Shown here piece by piece: positions 21,327 to 31,745 of a stretch of 64,000 nucleotides of DNA (positions are counted from its first letter, which is position 1; every line of letters begins with the position of its first letter). Where the stretch lies: NCBI GenBank assembly GCA_963422465.1, contig OY730170.1:3696379-3760378 (forward strand), written 5' to 3'. The notes under the pieces are model-generated. The model ran no database searches. It was not told the DNA's origin and was given only the letters and a program-made list of their open reading frames with translations. Source of the DNA: Lichina pygmaea. Its lineage: Eukaryota; Ascomycota; Lichinomycetes; Lichinales; Lichinaceae. Both the position numbers and the translations under genes were made by a program.

Positions 21327-22452
21327 GAAGACTGTACTCTGACACTGCAAACAAGTTCCAAGGTCTAATGAAAGATTTAAATCTGGATTTAGCTATTGCA
21401 CCTTTTACTCCCACCAGAGCAAGATCTCTTTCAGAAAAACCATGTTCTGCAATTGATCTGTCTTTTATTTCTTCTTCTCTTTCTAACTCCCTGATTTTCT
21501 CTAAAGTGGCTCTCCAGTTCTTTCATGGGTCTGACCACAGACCTATACTAACTAGCCTGGACCTGGATCCTCCAAGGAAAACCTGGAAGCCAGAAAGGAA
21601 CTGGAAGACACTGGACTCAAACCTTGCAAGAGTAGAGTGTGAGAAGCTACAGATACCTTCCCACTTTCAAGACAAAAATGAAGTGGATAAGTACTTGGAG
21701 TACCTGGACAACTTTCTCCAAGAAGTGGCAAGCAAATGTACACAGCTCCAGAAGCAATCTGGTCACTCAGTTCCCTGGTGGAACCAAGACATCTAAAACA
21801 AGGTTAGAGAGGAAAGAAGAGTAAGAAGACAAGTTCTCAGAGGACAGGCATCCCAAGAAGACCTTGAGCAAGCAACTAAGAACAAGAAAAAAGCAGTCAG
21901 AGAGGGAAAGCAGACCACCTTCAGACAACAAGTCCATGAGCTAGCCAGTTCTTCAAAATTCTGGAAGCTTGCAAAGTGGGGAAAAACAAAAGCCAACAGG
22001 ACTCCGGATCTTCCTCTGGTCCCAGATTTAGAAACACAAGAAGGACTAGCTAAAACCTTTGAGGAGAAGACAAAAGCATTCTCAGCCCAGTTCTTCCCCA
22101 AAGCACTTGTTCCAGAACCAAGTACAGAGAGTTCCCAGAGTACTCCAGAGATCCAGCTCTCTCAGGAAGTTACTGCTGAAGAAGTAGAACAAATCCTGAA
22201 CAAAAAGAAACCTTTCACAGCAGGGGGAAAAGATAAGCTGCCAAATGGATTTCTGAAACCTCTGGGTTCCAAGTTCTGCCAAGCTATGGCTGTTCTCACA
22301 TCAACATGCTGGAGACTGGAATACTTTCCAGAGAGGTTCAAGAATGCAAAGACAGTCTGTCTAAGAAAACCTGGTAAAGGATGCTATAACCAAGCTAAAG
22401 CCTGGCGCCCTATAGCTTTGCTAAACACAACTGGCAAGCTGATGGAAGCTAT
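21327..22452 (+). mobile_element. LINE G: truncated Tad-like LINE fragment (ORF2 part)
   Basis: Sequence homologous to ORF2 of the full LINEs of this window, from just after the endonuclease LTDSNLHHPDW motif (starting with RLYSD) to the WRPIALLNTTGKLMEAI segment of the reverse transcriptase. It includes the SDHRP endonuclease motif. It is 5'-truncated at 21327 and interrupted on the right at 22452 by the LTR of gypsy-0. The frame has a TAA stop after WWNQDI (about 21794-21796), so it is non-functional. Its missing 3' part should lie beyond the right edge of the window, after the end of gypsy-0. At the protein level it is closest to the A/C/D group, with some B/E-type changes. Confidence 0.9.
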
Positions 22453-22723
22453 TGTGACGAGGCAATGGCAGAGCAGAACTCGAGCCTAACTGATCCAGTA
22501 ACCTTGACCTGACTTGGCTTGAGACTTGAGATTGATGTACAAGACGAAAGACAAGGAAGGAAGAAAAAGAGAAAAGAAGAAGAGAAGAAGCTGGGGGAGC
22601 AGGAGAAGTTCTTATAGGCAGGGGATCAGGCAACGGCGGAGCAAGCAGGCAACAGTGCAGATGGGACTTCCCGGCAAGGTGCGTGACTTGTGCCAGATAT
22701 GCAACTGGGCCAGAACCGTGACA
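22453..22723 (-). repeat. 3' LTR of gypsy-0
   Basis: 271 bp bounded by TGTGACGA...CCGTGACA on plus; read on minus it begins TGTCACGG and ends TCGTCACA. It is immediately preceded on minus by a polypurine tract (GTGAAGGAGGGGGG, 22727-22740), so it is the 3' LTR. The expected 5-bp target duplication would be gctat (22448-22452); its partner lies outside the window. Confidence 0.85.
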
Positions 22724-23418
22724 TTACCCCCCTCCTTCACATAGCAAACTCCTGTGAGCCTCAGGCCGCTCGTGGGCGTAGTTCCGTGGCTGTGGTTTCC
22801 TTGGGTATTTCTCATGGAAGTTATAGATGGCGTCTTTGGTGTTGTCAAGATGCTCAATAGGCTCTTCAGTGGTATCTTCAATTGGCCATCCAGACTATTT
22901 GACCAGGTACTTGAACTTCTGTCGAGACGTTGCTGGCTTGGAGTCAAGGATTTCTTCAACCTGGAACTTTTCATCTGTGTCTTGACCAATAACAGGGCCA
23001 GGGTGTTCATTTGATTGGCCAGGGATAGGATTAGCAGGTGTCAGACGTAGAAGGGAAACATGAAAGACAGAGTGGATCTTGAGAGTGTGTGGAAGCTCCA
23101 GATGGCAGGTACGGCTTCTGATTGTCTTCAACACCTTGAATAGTCCAATCCACTTGTCGTCAAGCTTTTTGCATGGGTGGCGTGTCCTGATGTTCTTGGT
23201 ATTCAGCCAAACAAGATCTCCAGTTTGATAGGACGGTGACAGGACTTGATGCAAATTGGTGGTGTGAGCTTGAGCTTCCTGGGATAGTCAGAGTTCAGCT
23301 TGCAACTGTTCCAGAATCTGCGTCATTTCTCCAGAGATTTCCATAGCATCTTGGTTGCAGGCTTCACTTGTGGGTGTGATGCTGAGCTGTGGATGGAACC
23401 CTTTGTTGGCAAAGAACG
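22724..23418 (-). pseudogene. gypsy-0 pol, C-terminal integrase region and chromodomain (broken)
   Basis: On minus the frame reads FFANKGFHPQLSITPTSEA, then a helical linker, YQTGDLVWLNTKNIRTRHPCKKLDDKW, FHVSLLRLTP, and a chromodomain beginning VEEILDSKPATSRQKFKYLVK. This is the C-terminal part of a Ty3/gypsy (chromovirus) integrase. Stops replace Trp after KYLVK (TGG to TAG) and lie in the linker. The upstream half was separated by insertion of gypsy-2 at 23418 and resumes at 63853-64000. The chromodomain would direct integration to marked chromatin in an active element. Confidence 0.88.
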
Positions 23419-23892
23419 TGTTACGACCTCTGGGATGGGAGCCACTTATTTATAGGCAATCAGGCCGCAGGCCAGGCAAGAGGACACCATGGAAGTCAAG
23501 TGACCAACCAACAAGGGGTCACGTGACTGTCAAGACACACACAGGCAGCTCGACGCAGCATGCATGAAGCATTGAGACAATCTCACCAGTCTTGATGCAG
23601 GATGCAGGAAGCATCGAGACAGCCTTACCAGTCTTGACACAGTGTGCATGAAGCATTGAGACAATCTCACCAGTCTCGACGCAGAGTGCATAACATGGTG
23701 GGACTGTCAAGACAATCTCACCCGTCTTGACATCAAGACTGTTGAGACAATCTTGATTGTCTTGACAGGCCAGCACTATATAGTCTGGTGATAGTTCTCT
23801 TATGGAACAATTGTCTTCAACTCATGTTGTGATCCAGACAACTAGATCTACTTTAATATAATCCTTTTGTACAAAGCTATTGATCAGGTGTC
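23419..23892 (+). repeat. gypsy-2 left LTR, first segment (U3, R)
   Basis: Matches the first part of the right LTR at 63253. It contains the U3 minisatellite (about 23527-23763), the TATA-like CTATATAG (23777-23784) and the R-start octamer GTCTTCAA (23813-23820). It is interrupted by LINE A after ATTGATCAGGTGTC (23879-23892). Confidence 0.9.
23527..23763 (+). repeat. U3 tandem repeat of gypsy-2 left LTR
   Basis: About five imperfect units of 37-45 bp built on GCATGAAGCATTGAGACAAT + CTCACCAGTCTTGACGCAG, shortening near the end to GTCAAGACAATCTTGATTGTC. They end about 15 bp before the TATA-like element, where upstream activating sites would be expected. Confidence 0.8.
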
Positions 23893-24393
23893 AAAAAAAC
23901 TCTTCCCAGAACCACGTTCTTCAAGGACCATCAATTTTGACAAACACCACAATTTGTCATATGTTCTGGAAAACAGCCGAGTTCCTCTCTGAAACCACCC
24001 AAACCTTAAGGTGAAAACCCATCACCTTTGAGAATCACACCTGTTTGTCAAAAGTTGTGATCTTGAATCCACGATCTTCTTCTTCAACAACCAGCAATCT
24101 ACCCACAACCAGAGAGAGAGTCTCAGGATAAGAGGAATGGTTAGAGTCTGACTGACTCTGAAGCTAGCAGAGTCTTTGGCTCAAGGAAAGTCTAGATAGG
24201 GGGTCTGGTCCCTAGTCTAGGTTAATACTTCTAGCTTTGCCCAGAGCTTAGTTGGAAAAAGCTGCCCAGGAAAGTCTAGTCTTGGGGATTGGTCCCAGGA
24301 CTAGATTATTACTGCTGGGAAACCAGGTGACTCTTCTTTCTGGCAGTACTCTGCAGACAGGAAACACCCAACCAGTGCCAAACAATCTCTAAC
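23893..24393 (+). promoter_or_regulatory. LINE A 5' UTR (internal promoter region)
   Basis: About 500 bp before ORF1 without coding potential. It shares blocks with the LINE B leader: AAACTCTTCCCAG at the extreme 5' end and CCTTAAGGTGAAAACCCATCACC in the middle. As for other LINEs, the promoter should be internal to this region. Duplicated GTCTAG/TGGTCCC segments (24190-24310) recur twice. Confidence 0.55.
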
Positions 24394-25815
24394 ATGGCTC
24401 CCAAGAAGAAAAAACCCACCTTTTCAGAAAGTAACACCAGAGCTACACCAGCTATACTCTCCCAACCAGCTCCCAGTCTGGCTAGCACCCAGTCCAGCTC
24501 TCCTACCCCCCAACCAGCTCCCCAGAGTGACTACAAACTAGTAGACTCCTGGATCAAAACTCAACCAGTCCCAGAATCCATTCTGAAAAGCTGGGAAAAT
24601 ATCAAAAAGAACTCCTTCCCTACAGAAGCCCAGTCTAGCTCCAGTGGCCTCACCAACAGAATCTTCCAGGAGCTGGAGAATATCAACAAGCGGCTGGACA
24701 AACAAGAAGCCAAGCCATCATATGCCCAGGCTGTCCAAAAATCTATTCCAGCACAAATCCCTCTACCTGCAAGAATTCTCAAAGAAGTTCTTGTACATCC
24801 TGGTATCCAGCCACCTGACATGGCTAATAGAACTCACATCCAGCTTTTCCAGGCTCTTCAAGACAGACTACCCAGCCCCTACAACAAGCAGGTCAGAGCA
24901 GTAAGGAAACTTCCTTCAGAGGATATCCTTATTAACACAGAAAGCCAAGAGACTAAAGTCTTCCTAGAGAAAAACCCTGCCTGGGTATCAGCTATCTTCA
25001 CAAAGGAAGCAACCATCCAGCCCAAGAGATTTCCAGTTCTGATCCATGGAGTCAGAACAGAAGATATCCAACCTGAAGACCTGGAGAAAACCTGCCAGAT
25101 AATCCAGAACAGCAACCCATCTCTGAGCAAGCAAATCACCATCCTGAGAGCCTACTGGTCTAAGAAGGCTATAGCTCAAAAGAAGCCAGTTACCTCTCTC
25201 CACCTGGATCTGGCTACCCCTGAACAAGCCAATCTTTTGATTGAGAGTGGGCTAGTGCTGGGGCACAGGATGCATGAAGCAGAACCTTTTCTGGCAGACA
25301 CAGTTATTGCACAATGTTTCAAGTGCTTTGGCTATGGGCACCAAGCACGCTTCTGCAAGAACAAAGCTGTGTGTGGTGCCTGTGGAGGCCAGCATGAAAG
25401 GAGAGCCTGCCAAGTTCCTGAACAGCTTCTCAAGCCAAAATACTGCAACTGCAGAGGAGCTCACCCAGCCTGGGCCAGTGTCTGTCCAGTACGCCAGGAA
25501 GCAGCCAAGAAGGCAAGAGAAGCATGGAACACACGCCCAGGAAAATATGAGATCCCAACAGCTACCTCTGTTCCAGCTCTACAACCCCCCCCAGTTATGT
25601 CTTTCTCTCTCTCTCAGTCTCTACCAGGGGGGAAAAACGTAAAACAGCTGAGCCAAGCAGAAGCTCAGAGAGACTCAGAGGTGCACTCCCAGAAGTGCAA
25701 ATTCTTTCTTCAAGATCAGCCAACTCTGGAGGAAAGCTACCAGCTAACTTCTTCAAGATCTTTGATGCTGAGATGTCTGCATGAAAGACACAAAGCTGAC
25801 ACTTCTCCAGTATAA
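24394..25815 (+). pseudogene. LINE A ORF1, gag-like RNA-binding protein (frameshifted near its end)
   Basis: 473 codons from ATG 24394. The N-terminus is a Pro/Ser/Thr-rich basic leader (MAPKKKKPTF), followed by a coiled-coil-like segment (about 85-110, IFQELENINKRLDKQE). The central domain resembles that of fungal LINE gag proteins. A cluster of zinc knuckles lies at about 307-375: CFKCFGYGHQARFC, CGACGGQHERRAC and CNCRGAHPAWASVC. Relative to LINE B a one-base length change in the GGGGGGAAAAA stretch (about 25626-25636) shifts the frame, so the last ~60 codons are unrelated and the stop moves to 25813-25815. In the original frame ORF1 would stop at the ORF2 start. Confidence 0.88.
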
Positions 25816-28800
25816 TGTGCAAAAAAGCCAATCAGTCCAAGAGCTACTGCTAGCAACCTCAGCTCTCCAAGAGGTGGACATTATTGCACTTCAAGAGCCC
25901 TGGAAAAACCCTCACCTAGAAACAAGCACTTCAACTGTTTTCTCTTCCTTTCTTCCTCTCTACTGTTCAGAGATTGGCAGAACACTTTTTCTTATTAATA
26001 AAAATCTGAAACTCTCTTCTCTTCATCCTACCTTCTGGAATAAAGACTTTGTTTCTCTTGAAATCTACTTGGAAAACTCTTCTACTTCTCTTTGGGTACA
26101 TAATCTCTACTTCACCCCATCAAGTCAAGAAAACTACACAGAGGCATCAGAAGCTCTTCTCTGTTTACTCCAAAATGCTTTACAAGAACAAGGACAACAT
26201 ATTCTTCTCACAGACTCAAATCTTCACCACCCAGACTGGTCAAAGAAAAGAAGACTGTACTCTGAGACTGCAAACAAGTTTCAAGACCTAATGAAAGATT
26301 TAAATCTGGATTTAGCTATTGCACCTTTCACCCCTACCAGAGCAAGATCTCTTTCTGAAAAACCATGTTCTTCTATTGATCTGTCTTTTATTTCTTCTTC
26401 TCTTTCTAACTCTCTGATTTTCTCTAAAGTGGCTCTTCAGTTCTTTCATGGGTCTGACCACAGACCTGTACTAACCTGCCTGGACCTGGATCCTCCAAGG
26501 AAAATCTGGAAACCAGAAAGAAACTGGAGAACACTGGACTCAAACCTTGCAAGAGTAGAGTGTGAGAAGCTACACCTGCCCTTCCACTTCCAAGACAAAT
26601 ATGAAGTGGATGAGTACTTGGAGTATCTTAACAACTTTCTCCAAGAAATAGCAAGCAAATCCACACAGCTCCAGAAGCAATCTGGCCACTCAGTTCCCTG
26701 GTGGAATCAAGAGATCCAAAACAAGGTTAAAGAGGAAAGAAGAGTAAGAAGAAAAGTGCAAAAAAGGCAAGCAAGTCAAGAGGAACTTGAGCAAGCAACT
26801 AAGCTCAAGAAAAAAGCAGTCAGAGATGGAAAACAGAACACTTTCAGACACCAAATCCATGAGCTGGCCAGCTCTTCAAAGTTCTGGAAGCTTGCAAAGT
26901 GGGGAAAGTCCAAAGCCAACAAGACTCCTGATCTTCCTCTGGTTCCTGACCTGGAAACACAAAAAGGAATAGCCAAAACCTTTGAGGAAAAGACTAAAGC
27001 CTTCTCACAACAGTTCTTTCCAAAAGCTCTAGTTCCAGAACCAGGCTCAGAAAGCTCCCAGACTATCTCTGAGATACAGCTCTCCCAGGAGGTAACATGT
27101 GAAGAAGTGGAGCAAATTCTGGCCAAGAAGAAACCTTTCACAGCAGGAGGGAGAGATAAGCTGCCAAATGGATTTCTGAGAGCTCTGGGGCCTAGGTTCT
27201 GCCAAGCTCTAGCTATTCTGACTTCAACATGCTGGAAACTGGAGTACTTCCCTGAAAGATTTAAGAGTGCAAAAACAGTCTGCTTGAGGAAACCTGGCAA
27301 GGGAACCTACAATCAAGCTAAAGCCTGGTGCCCTATAGCTCTGCTAAACACAACAGGCGAACTGATGGAAGCTATTGCTGCAGCCAGACTAAGCAAGATA
27401 GCAGAAGAAGCTGGACTATTGCCAGATATCCAGATGGGCTTTAGGAAAGGGAGATCCACAGAAGCAGCACTTTTCCTTCTAACCTCCCAAGTGGAAAAAG
27501 TCTGGAAGGAAGGCATGGTTGCATCCCTACTCTCACTGGATATCTCAGGAGCCTATGACAGAGTTCTCCCCAAGATACTACAGCAAATTCTGAAAAGAAA
27601 AGGAATACCTGCCTGGCTAGCTTCCTGGATCTACTCCTTCTGTGATAAGCGCTCTACCACTCTTGTCTTTGATGATTCTGAGTCTTATTCTATTCCTATT
27701 CATTGTGGAGTTTCTCAAGGTTCTCCATTATCCCCTATTCTTTTTCTATTCTACATTTCTGAATTGCATGAGACTGTGCATACTCCCTCTTCTGGTGTAT
27801 CTGCCCTGGGGTTTGCAGATGATACAAATCTGCTTGCTTTTGGTCACTCCTTGAAAAGTAACCTTCTGAAGTTAAAGAACACACACCACAAATGTCTATC
27901 CTGGGCTGCAAGACATGGAATGGTCTTCTCACCTGAGAAATATGAAATACTTTATTTTTCCAGAAGAAGATCAGACAATCTTCAGCTCAAGCTCAGACTG
28001 GGGAATGTGATTCTCAAACCAAAAGAAGAAGTGCGAGTACTTGGAGTGTACCTAGATGCAAAGCTCCACTGGCACAAACACCAGAGGATTATTCTTCAAA
28101 AAGCACAGAAAGCACTCTCTTCTCTTTCTAGAACTTCCTATTCTACTTGGGGCTTTCCAGTTCACACATCACGTCTGGTGTACACTGCTATACTGAGATC
28201 TCTACTGAGCTATGCAGTGGGGATCTGGTTTAACCCTCTAAGAAAATCCTCCAATATCTCTTCTCTTGTTTCATTTCAAAACAGATGCCTAAGACTTATT
28301 GGGGGTGCCTTCAAAGCCACTCCTTCTTTTCTATTAGAGAGTGAGCTTTTTCTTCTACCTCTAGACCTATACTTTAAATTTCGCACTGCCTGTTTTCTTT
28401 CTTCTATTCAAAACTCCCCTCTCAAATACTTTCTTGACAGTATCTTTTCCACTATTTCCAGCTATGCCTCTCTCTTGAAGAAACCTTTAAAGGAATCCTC
28501 AACTATCTCTCCTAAGTGGAAATTCACTTGGTTAAGTCAAATAACTACTAACCAGGCTAGTTCAAAGAAAGAACTACAAAAGCTCTTTACTAAAGAGTGG
28601 GAAGACCAATAGGAAGAGAAGAAAAGAAGAAGCTATCCAGACTGGCAGACTTTCTGTCAAAAGCCACACAAAAACAATCTGAAGCTCTACAAAGAGTTAC
28701 AGAAAGCTGAGGCAAGTCTGCTACTGCAAATCAGGACTGGAAGAATTGGTCTGGCAAGTTTTCTTTTCAGAGCTGGAGCTCCTGACTTCCCTACCCCACT

Positions 28801-29023
28801 ATGTGTGTGTGGCCAAGCAGAAGAAACTGCAAAACATATCACCTCTTCATGCTCTCTTTATTCAAGACAAAGACAACAAGTCTCTTTTAATCCCCAAGAC
28901 TTCACCACTATTATTTCAAACCCAGAGCTACTACAGAAGTTCTTGTACTGGTTTATGTCTTTGAAAAGACTAAACCAGTTTAATCTAGCTTTCAAACTCC
29001 ACTATTCCCAATCCAATACCTAG
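25781..29023 (+). pseudogene. LINE A ORF2: endonuclease-reverse transcriptase, with one internal TAG
   Basis: 1080-codon frame from ATG 25781, the same length as the intact LINE B ORF2. Domains in order: APE-type endonuclease (about 1-230; LLQYNVQKS, IIALQEPW, LTDSNLHHPDW, IDLSFIS, GSDHRPVL); linker with basic helices; reverse transcriptase (about 440-760; PIALLNTTGELMEA, MGFRKGRSTEAALF, LSLDISGAYDRV, SQGSPLSPILFLFY, and catalytic ALGFADDTN near residue 677); thumb/connection; and a C-terminal C-x-C-x7-H-x4-C knuckle (CVCGQAEETAKHITSSC, about 1007-1023). Codon 944 is TAG where LINE B has Trp. The downstream 136 codons stay open in the same frame. WRPIA has become WCPIA (CGC to TGC). Confidence 0.92.
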
Positions 29024-29196
29024 ATTCTCTTCTCTTACCAGAAACTTCAAGATTCCTTTTGTTACATTCCCTAGTCACACCCTGCCTTCAGTTTTTATCC
29101 CTTCAAAGGTTTTCTGAAGGAGTTCACTATTAGCTAGAAGATCTGCATGGCTGTAAAGCTACTACCAGTGTAAGAATCAAATAAAAAAAAAATAAA

Positions 29197-29316
29197 ATTG
29201 ATCAGGTGTCACCACCACCATGTTCCACCAAACTTCTTCGCACTCCTTGACACTTCTCTCCTGCAAGAACCAACCTGCCTTCCACATCTTGCCCTTAATC
29301 CTATACTCAGTTAGGA
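29197..29316 (+). repeat. gypsy-2 left LTR, second segment
   Basis: Continues the LTR after LINE A (ATCAGGTGTCACCACCACCATG...) until it is broken again by composite element D at ATACTCAGTTAGGA (29303-29316). Confidence 0.9.
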
Positions 29317-30440
29317 GGCCTGCGAAGACTCAAACCTCCACGCGGTGCAGGCTGGGAATCTCGGGGCAGCGATGGCAGGCAGTCTCCCAAGCTGCTTGTA
29401 GTCGCTGCACCGAGAGCTAATTGAGTCACCGGTCGAGCTGCTGGTGCCCGTGGAGTGACGGGCCACCGGAGGTGTTGTGCAGGCACCCTGGACACCCCCG
29501 TGAAGCGACATCAGCAGAACAGAGGACTTCGACCAAACTGGTTATGAAAACCACCCGACAGATGTCTACCGTGTACGCTACAGCCCGAAGCCAGCCTTGC
29601 AACTGGTGGATGTGAAGTCTAGACACCCGACAGGGCACCTCTGGAGTAGACGAGAGGAGTTCCTATCGCACACCCCCCTTCTGGCAGAGTCTCCAGTAGC
29701 TGATGCATCAAGGATCTTGTTCTAGGAGGGGAGTGATGTCTGTACTGTGGTGTTGTTAATTGAACAGGGACTACGTGTTAAAGAAGGCAAGCAGGTGGCA
29801 CAAAGGGTTTCTGCTGCTCCAGTACCTAAGGGCTGTGTGATAGTCAAAGTGCTGGCTTGATGGTTTTGCCTAAGGTCTTGCCACGGATTCTCTTCAGGCC
29901 ACCTACAGACTGGGGCTAGAGCACTGGAGGTTCTCCAGTGGGCCACCACGTACATCTGGGGTCCCACAGGCAACAGCGGGCAGACGGAGACTTCTCCCTA
30001 CTTGGTTAGTGGGCTGGAAAAGTGGTCCTGCAGGTGCTGGCATGGCCTGCAGGGTCTGTAGAGTCTGTGAGGCATGGTCGGCCTCTGTACGAGAGATCTA
30101 CAGAGATAACGTGAAACAGTGAGAGCTGCGGGGTGTGGCATATAATGGCAGTGACAGCAGTAGGGTCTGGGCCTACTACGAGACTGTCTATATGGCCTGA
30201 GAGGATGGAAGCGCATGCCAGTCCGTACAGAGTGCAGGCTCAGGCTGCAAATGACGGGCTCGAGAAGCAAACTGCAGTTGGAGCGTGGGCTCCGGGCTGG
30301 CAACCCAGCGCTCCGAAGCAGGACCTAGGGGTGAGCGTACATGGCGGAGCGCAAAAGACCTCAGGACTGCGGGGAAGCGTGGCAGAGACCCTGCACAGGA
30401 TGTCGACTCTGCGCTATGCCTCGGTATAGCTCAACTGTGG
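29317..30440 (+). other. Non-LINE 5' moiety of composite D (unknown origin)
   Basis: 1124 bp, more GC-rich than the LINEs and not matching any other element in the window. It contains a 74-codon open stretch without ATG (29504-29725; VYRVRYSPKPALQLVDVKSR ... REEFLSHTPLLAESPV). This looks like a retroelement pol end and is followed by a polypurine tract (GGAGGGGAGTGA, 29726-29737) and TGTCTGTACTGTGG, which could be the start of an LTR. It may therefore be the 3' end of a fourth LTR-element transcript. No function is assigned. Confidence 0.6.
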
Positions 30441-30545
30441 CACAACAGGCAAGCTGATGGAAGCTATTGCTGCAGCCAGACTAAGCAAGATAGCAGAAGA
30501 AGCTGGACTATTGCCAGATATCCAGATGAGCTTTAGGAAAGGAAG
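30441..30545 (+). mobile_element. LINE D segment 1 (RT domain piece)
   Basis: Matches LINE A/C from CACAACAGGCAAGCTG to TTTAGGAAAGGAAG (TGKLMEAIAAARLSKIAEEAGL). It is interrupted by gypsy-1 after GGAAG (30541-30545). It continues at 45103. Confidence 0.9.
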
Positions 30546-31201
30546 TGTTGCGGTCTGTACTGTACCGTCCTATCCGAGTATAGGATTAGGGTGAGAGGTG
30601 GAAGGCGGGTTGGTTCTCGCAGGAGAGGAGTGTCAAGGAGTGCGAAGGGGTTTGGTGGAACATGGTGGTGGTGACACCTGATCAATGACTTCGTACAAAA
30701 GGATTGTATTGAAGTAGATCTAGTTGTCTGGATCACAACATGTGTTGAAGACAATTGTTCCATAGGGGAACTATCGCCAGACTATATAGTGCTCAGTTCG
30801 TGAGCACAGTGAGCTCTGCTCACTTTGCTCACTTTGCTCACAGTTCATGCACGCTGCGGTGAGCTGGGTGAGCTCTGCTCACTTTGCTCACTTGTTCATG
30901 CACACTGCAGCAAGCTGGGTGAGCTCTGCTCACTTTGCTCACTTGTTCATGCACGCTGCGGTGAGCTGGGTGAGCTCTGCTCACTTTGCTCACTTGTTCA
31001 TGCACGCTGTGGCAAGCTGGGTGAGCTCTGCTCACTTTGCTCACTTGTTCGTGCATATACATACTGCGGCGAGCACCCCCTGGTTTGTCTCGCCAGTCAC
31101 GTGACTGGTTCCTGTGTCACACTGCCTGGTACTTCTGTCTAGTATCCTGTCTGCTGCTTCCTGTGAGTATATAAAGACTATGTTCCTCCTGGGTCGTAAC
31201 A
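30546..31201 (-). repeat. gypsy-1 3' LTR (left copy)
   Basis: 656 bp, TGTTGCGGTC...GGGTCGTAACA on plus. R/U5 is nearly the same as in gypsy-2, while U3 carries a different minisatellite. It is shorter than the partner LTR (718 bp), mainly through fewer U3 repeat units. Confidence 0.9.
30800..31070 (-). repeat. U3 51-bp tandem repeats of gypsy-1 3' LTR
   Basis: About five units of 51 bp: GAGCTGGGTGAGCTCTGCTC + ACTTTGCTCACTTGTTCATG + CACGCTGCGGT (plus orientation). Each unit contains an inverted GTGAGC...GCTCAC motif. The array lies on the upstream side of the TATA-like ACTATATAGT (30781-30790, read on minus). Confidence 0.88.
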
Positions 31202-31367
31202 CTATCCTCCTCTCCATCTTTCATCATCTTGATGAAATCTGGTCATGCCTCCAAAGTCATGTGCAACTGTTAGCTGAACTCAGCTTGCTGCTCAAATCTG
31301 CGATCAGGGTTTTGTTTCGCGTACACCCTGCGACTTTTGTGTTCTTTGTGGTCATCCGTGCTTCCAG

Positions 31368-31745
31368 ATGTTGGGAGAAGATGATAAGTTGAAATATACT
31401 GAGTGCACTTGGTGCGGAAGGTCTTGTGTCTCTGTGTCCTGGGAATCTCTGAACATATCCTGGGACAACCTCTGTGAGGATGTGGCCACTGACAAGGCAA
31501 CACGCGATGCACTCTTTGAACAACTTGCCACGGTGCAGGCTTGTCTGTCTCGGAAGTGAAAGGTGTTGGAGGACACCAAGGTCTGTGCAAGGCAGAAGCT
31601 TCAGTGCTTGGTGAAAGAGATGGAGTCGGATGGTGAGGATTTGACTTGATCAGTCATTGACACATCCCTCCTGCAGGCTGAGCTGTTCAGTCCTACTCCT
31701 GCCGAAACTGTCGCAGAAGAAGCTGGCAGTTCACGAGGTTCTTGA
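31368..31745 (+). pseudogene. Antisense Cys-motif/coiled-coil frame of gypsy-1
   Basis: Frame running opposite to gag-pol, between the pol end and the 3' LTR. It starts at ATG 31368 and reads 125 codons with in-frame stops at 31557-31559 and 31647-31649. The N-terminal part has a C-x2-C-x3-C motif (ECTWCGRSCVSVSWESLNI); the rest is Glu/Lys/Leu-rich (LFEQLATVQ, KVLEDTK, QKLQCLVKEMESDGEDL). A homologous frame exists in gypsy-2 and a positional analogue in gypsy-3. It overlaps the 3' end of pol by about 59 bp tail-to-tail. It is non-functional in this copy unless the stops are bypassed. Confidence 0.65.

Larger units (their letters stand above)
23893..29196 (+). mobile_element. LINE A: full-length Tad-like non-LTR retrotransposon
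   Basis: 5304 bp inserted into the left LTR of gypsy-2. It is flanked by the 14-bp target duplication ATTGATCAGGTGTC (23879-23892 and 29197-29210). It has a ~500-bp 5' leader, ORF1, ORF2, a ~150-bp 3' UTR and an A-rich tail (AATCAAATAAAAAAAAAATAAA). Its 5' end aligns with that of LINE B (AAACTCTTCCCAG), so it is probably full length. It belongs to the same subfamily as C and D. Both ORFs are damaged: a 1-nt frameshift in ORF1 and a TAG in ORF2. Confidence 0.93.

Noticed and set aside
22612-23010. 132-codon minus frame as a separate gene
   Set aside because: It is an alternative frame over the gypsy-0 chromodomain and LTR.
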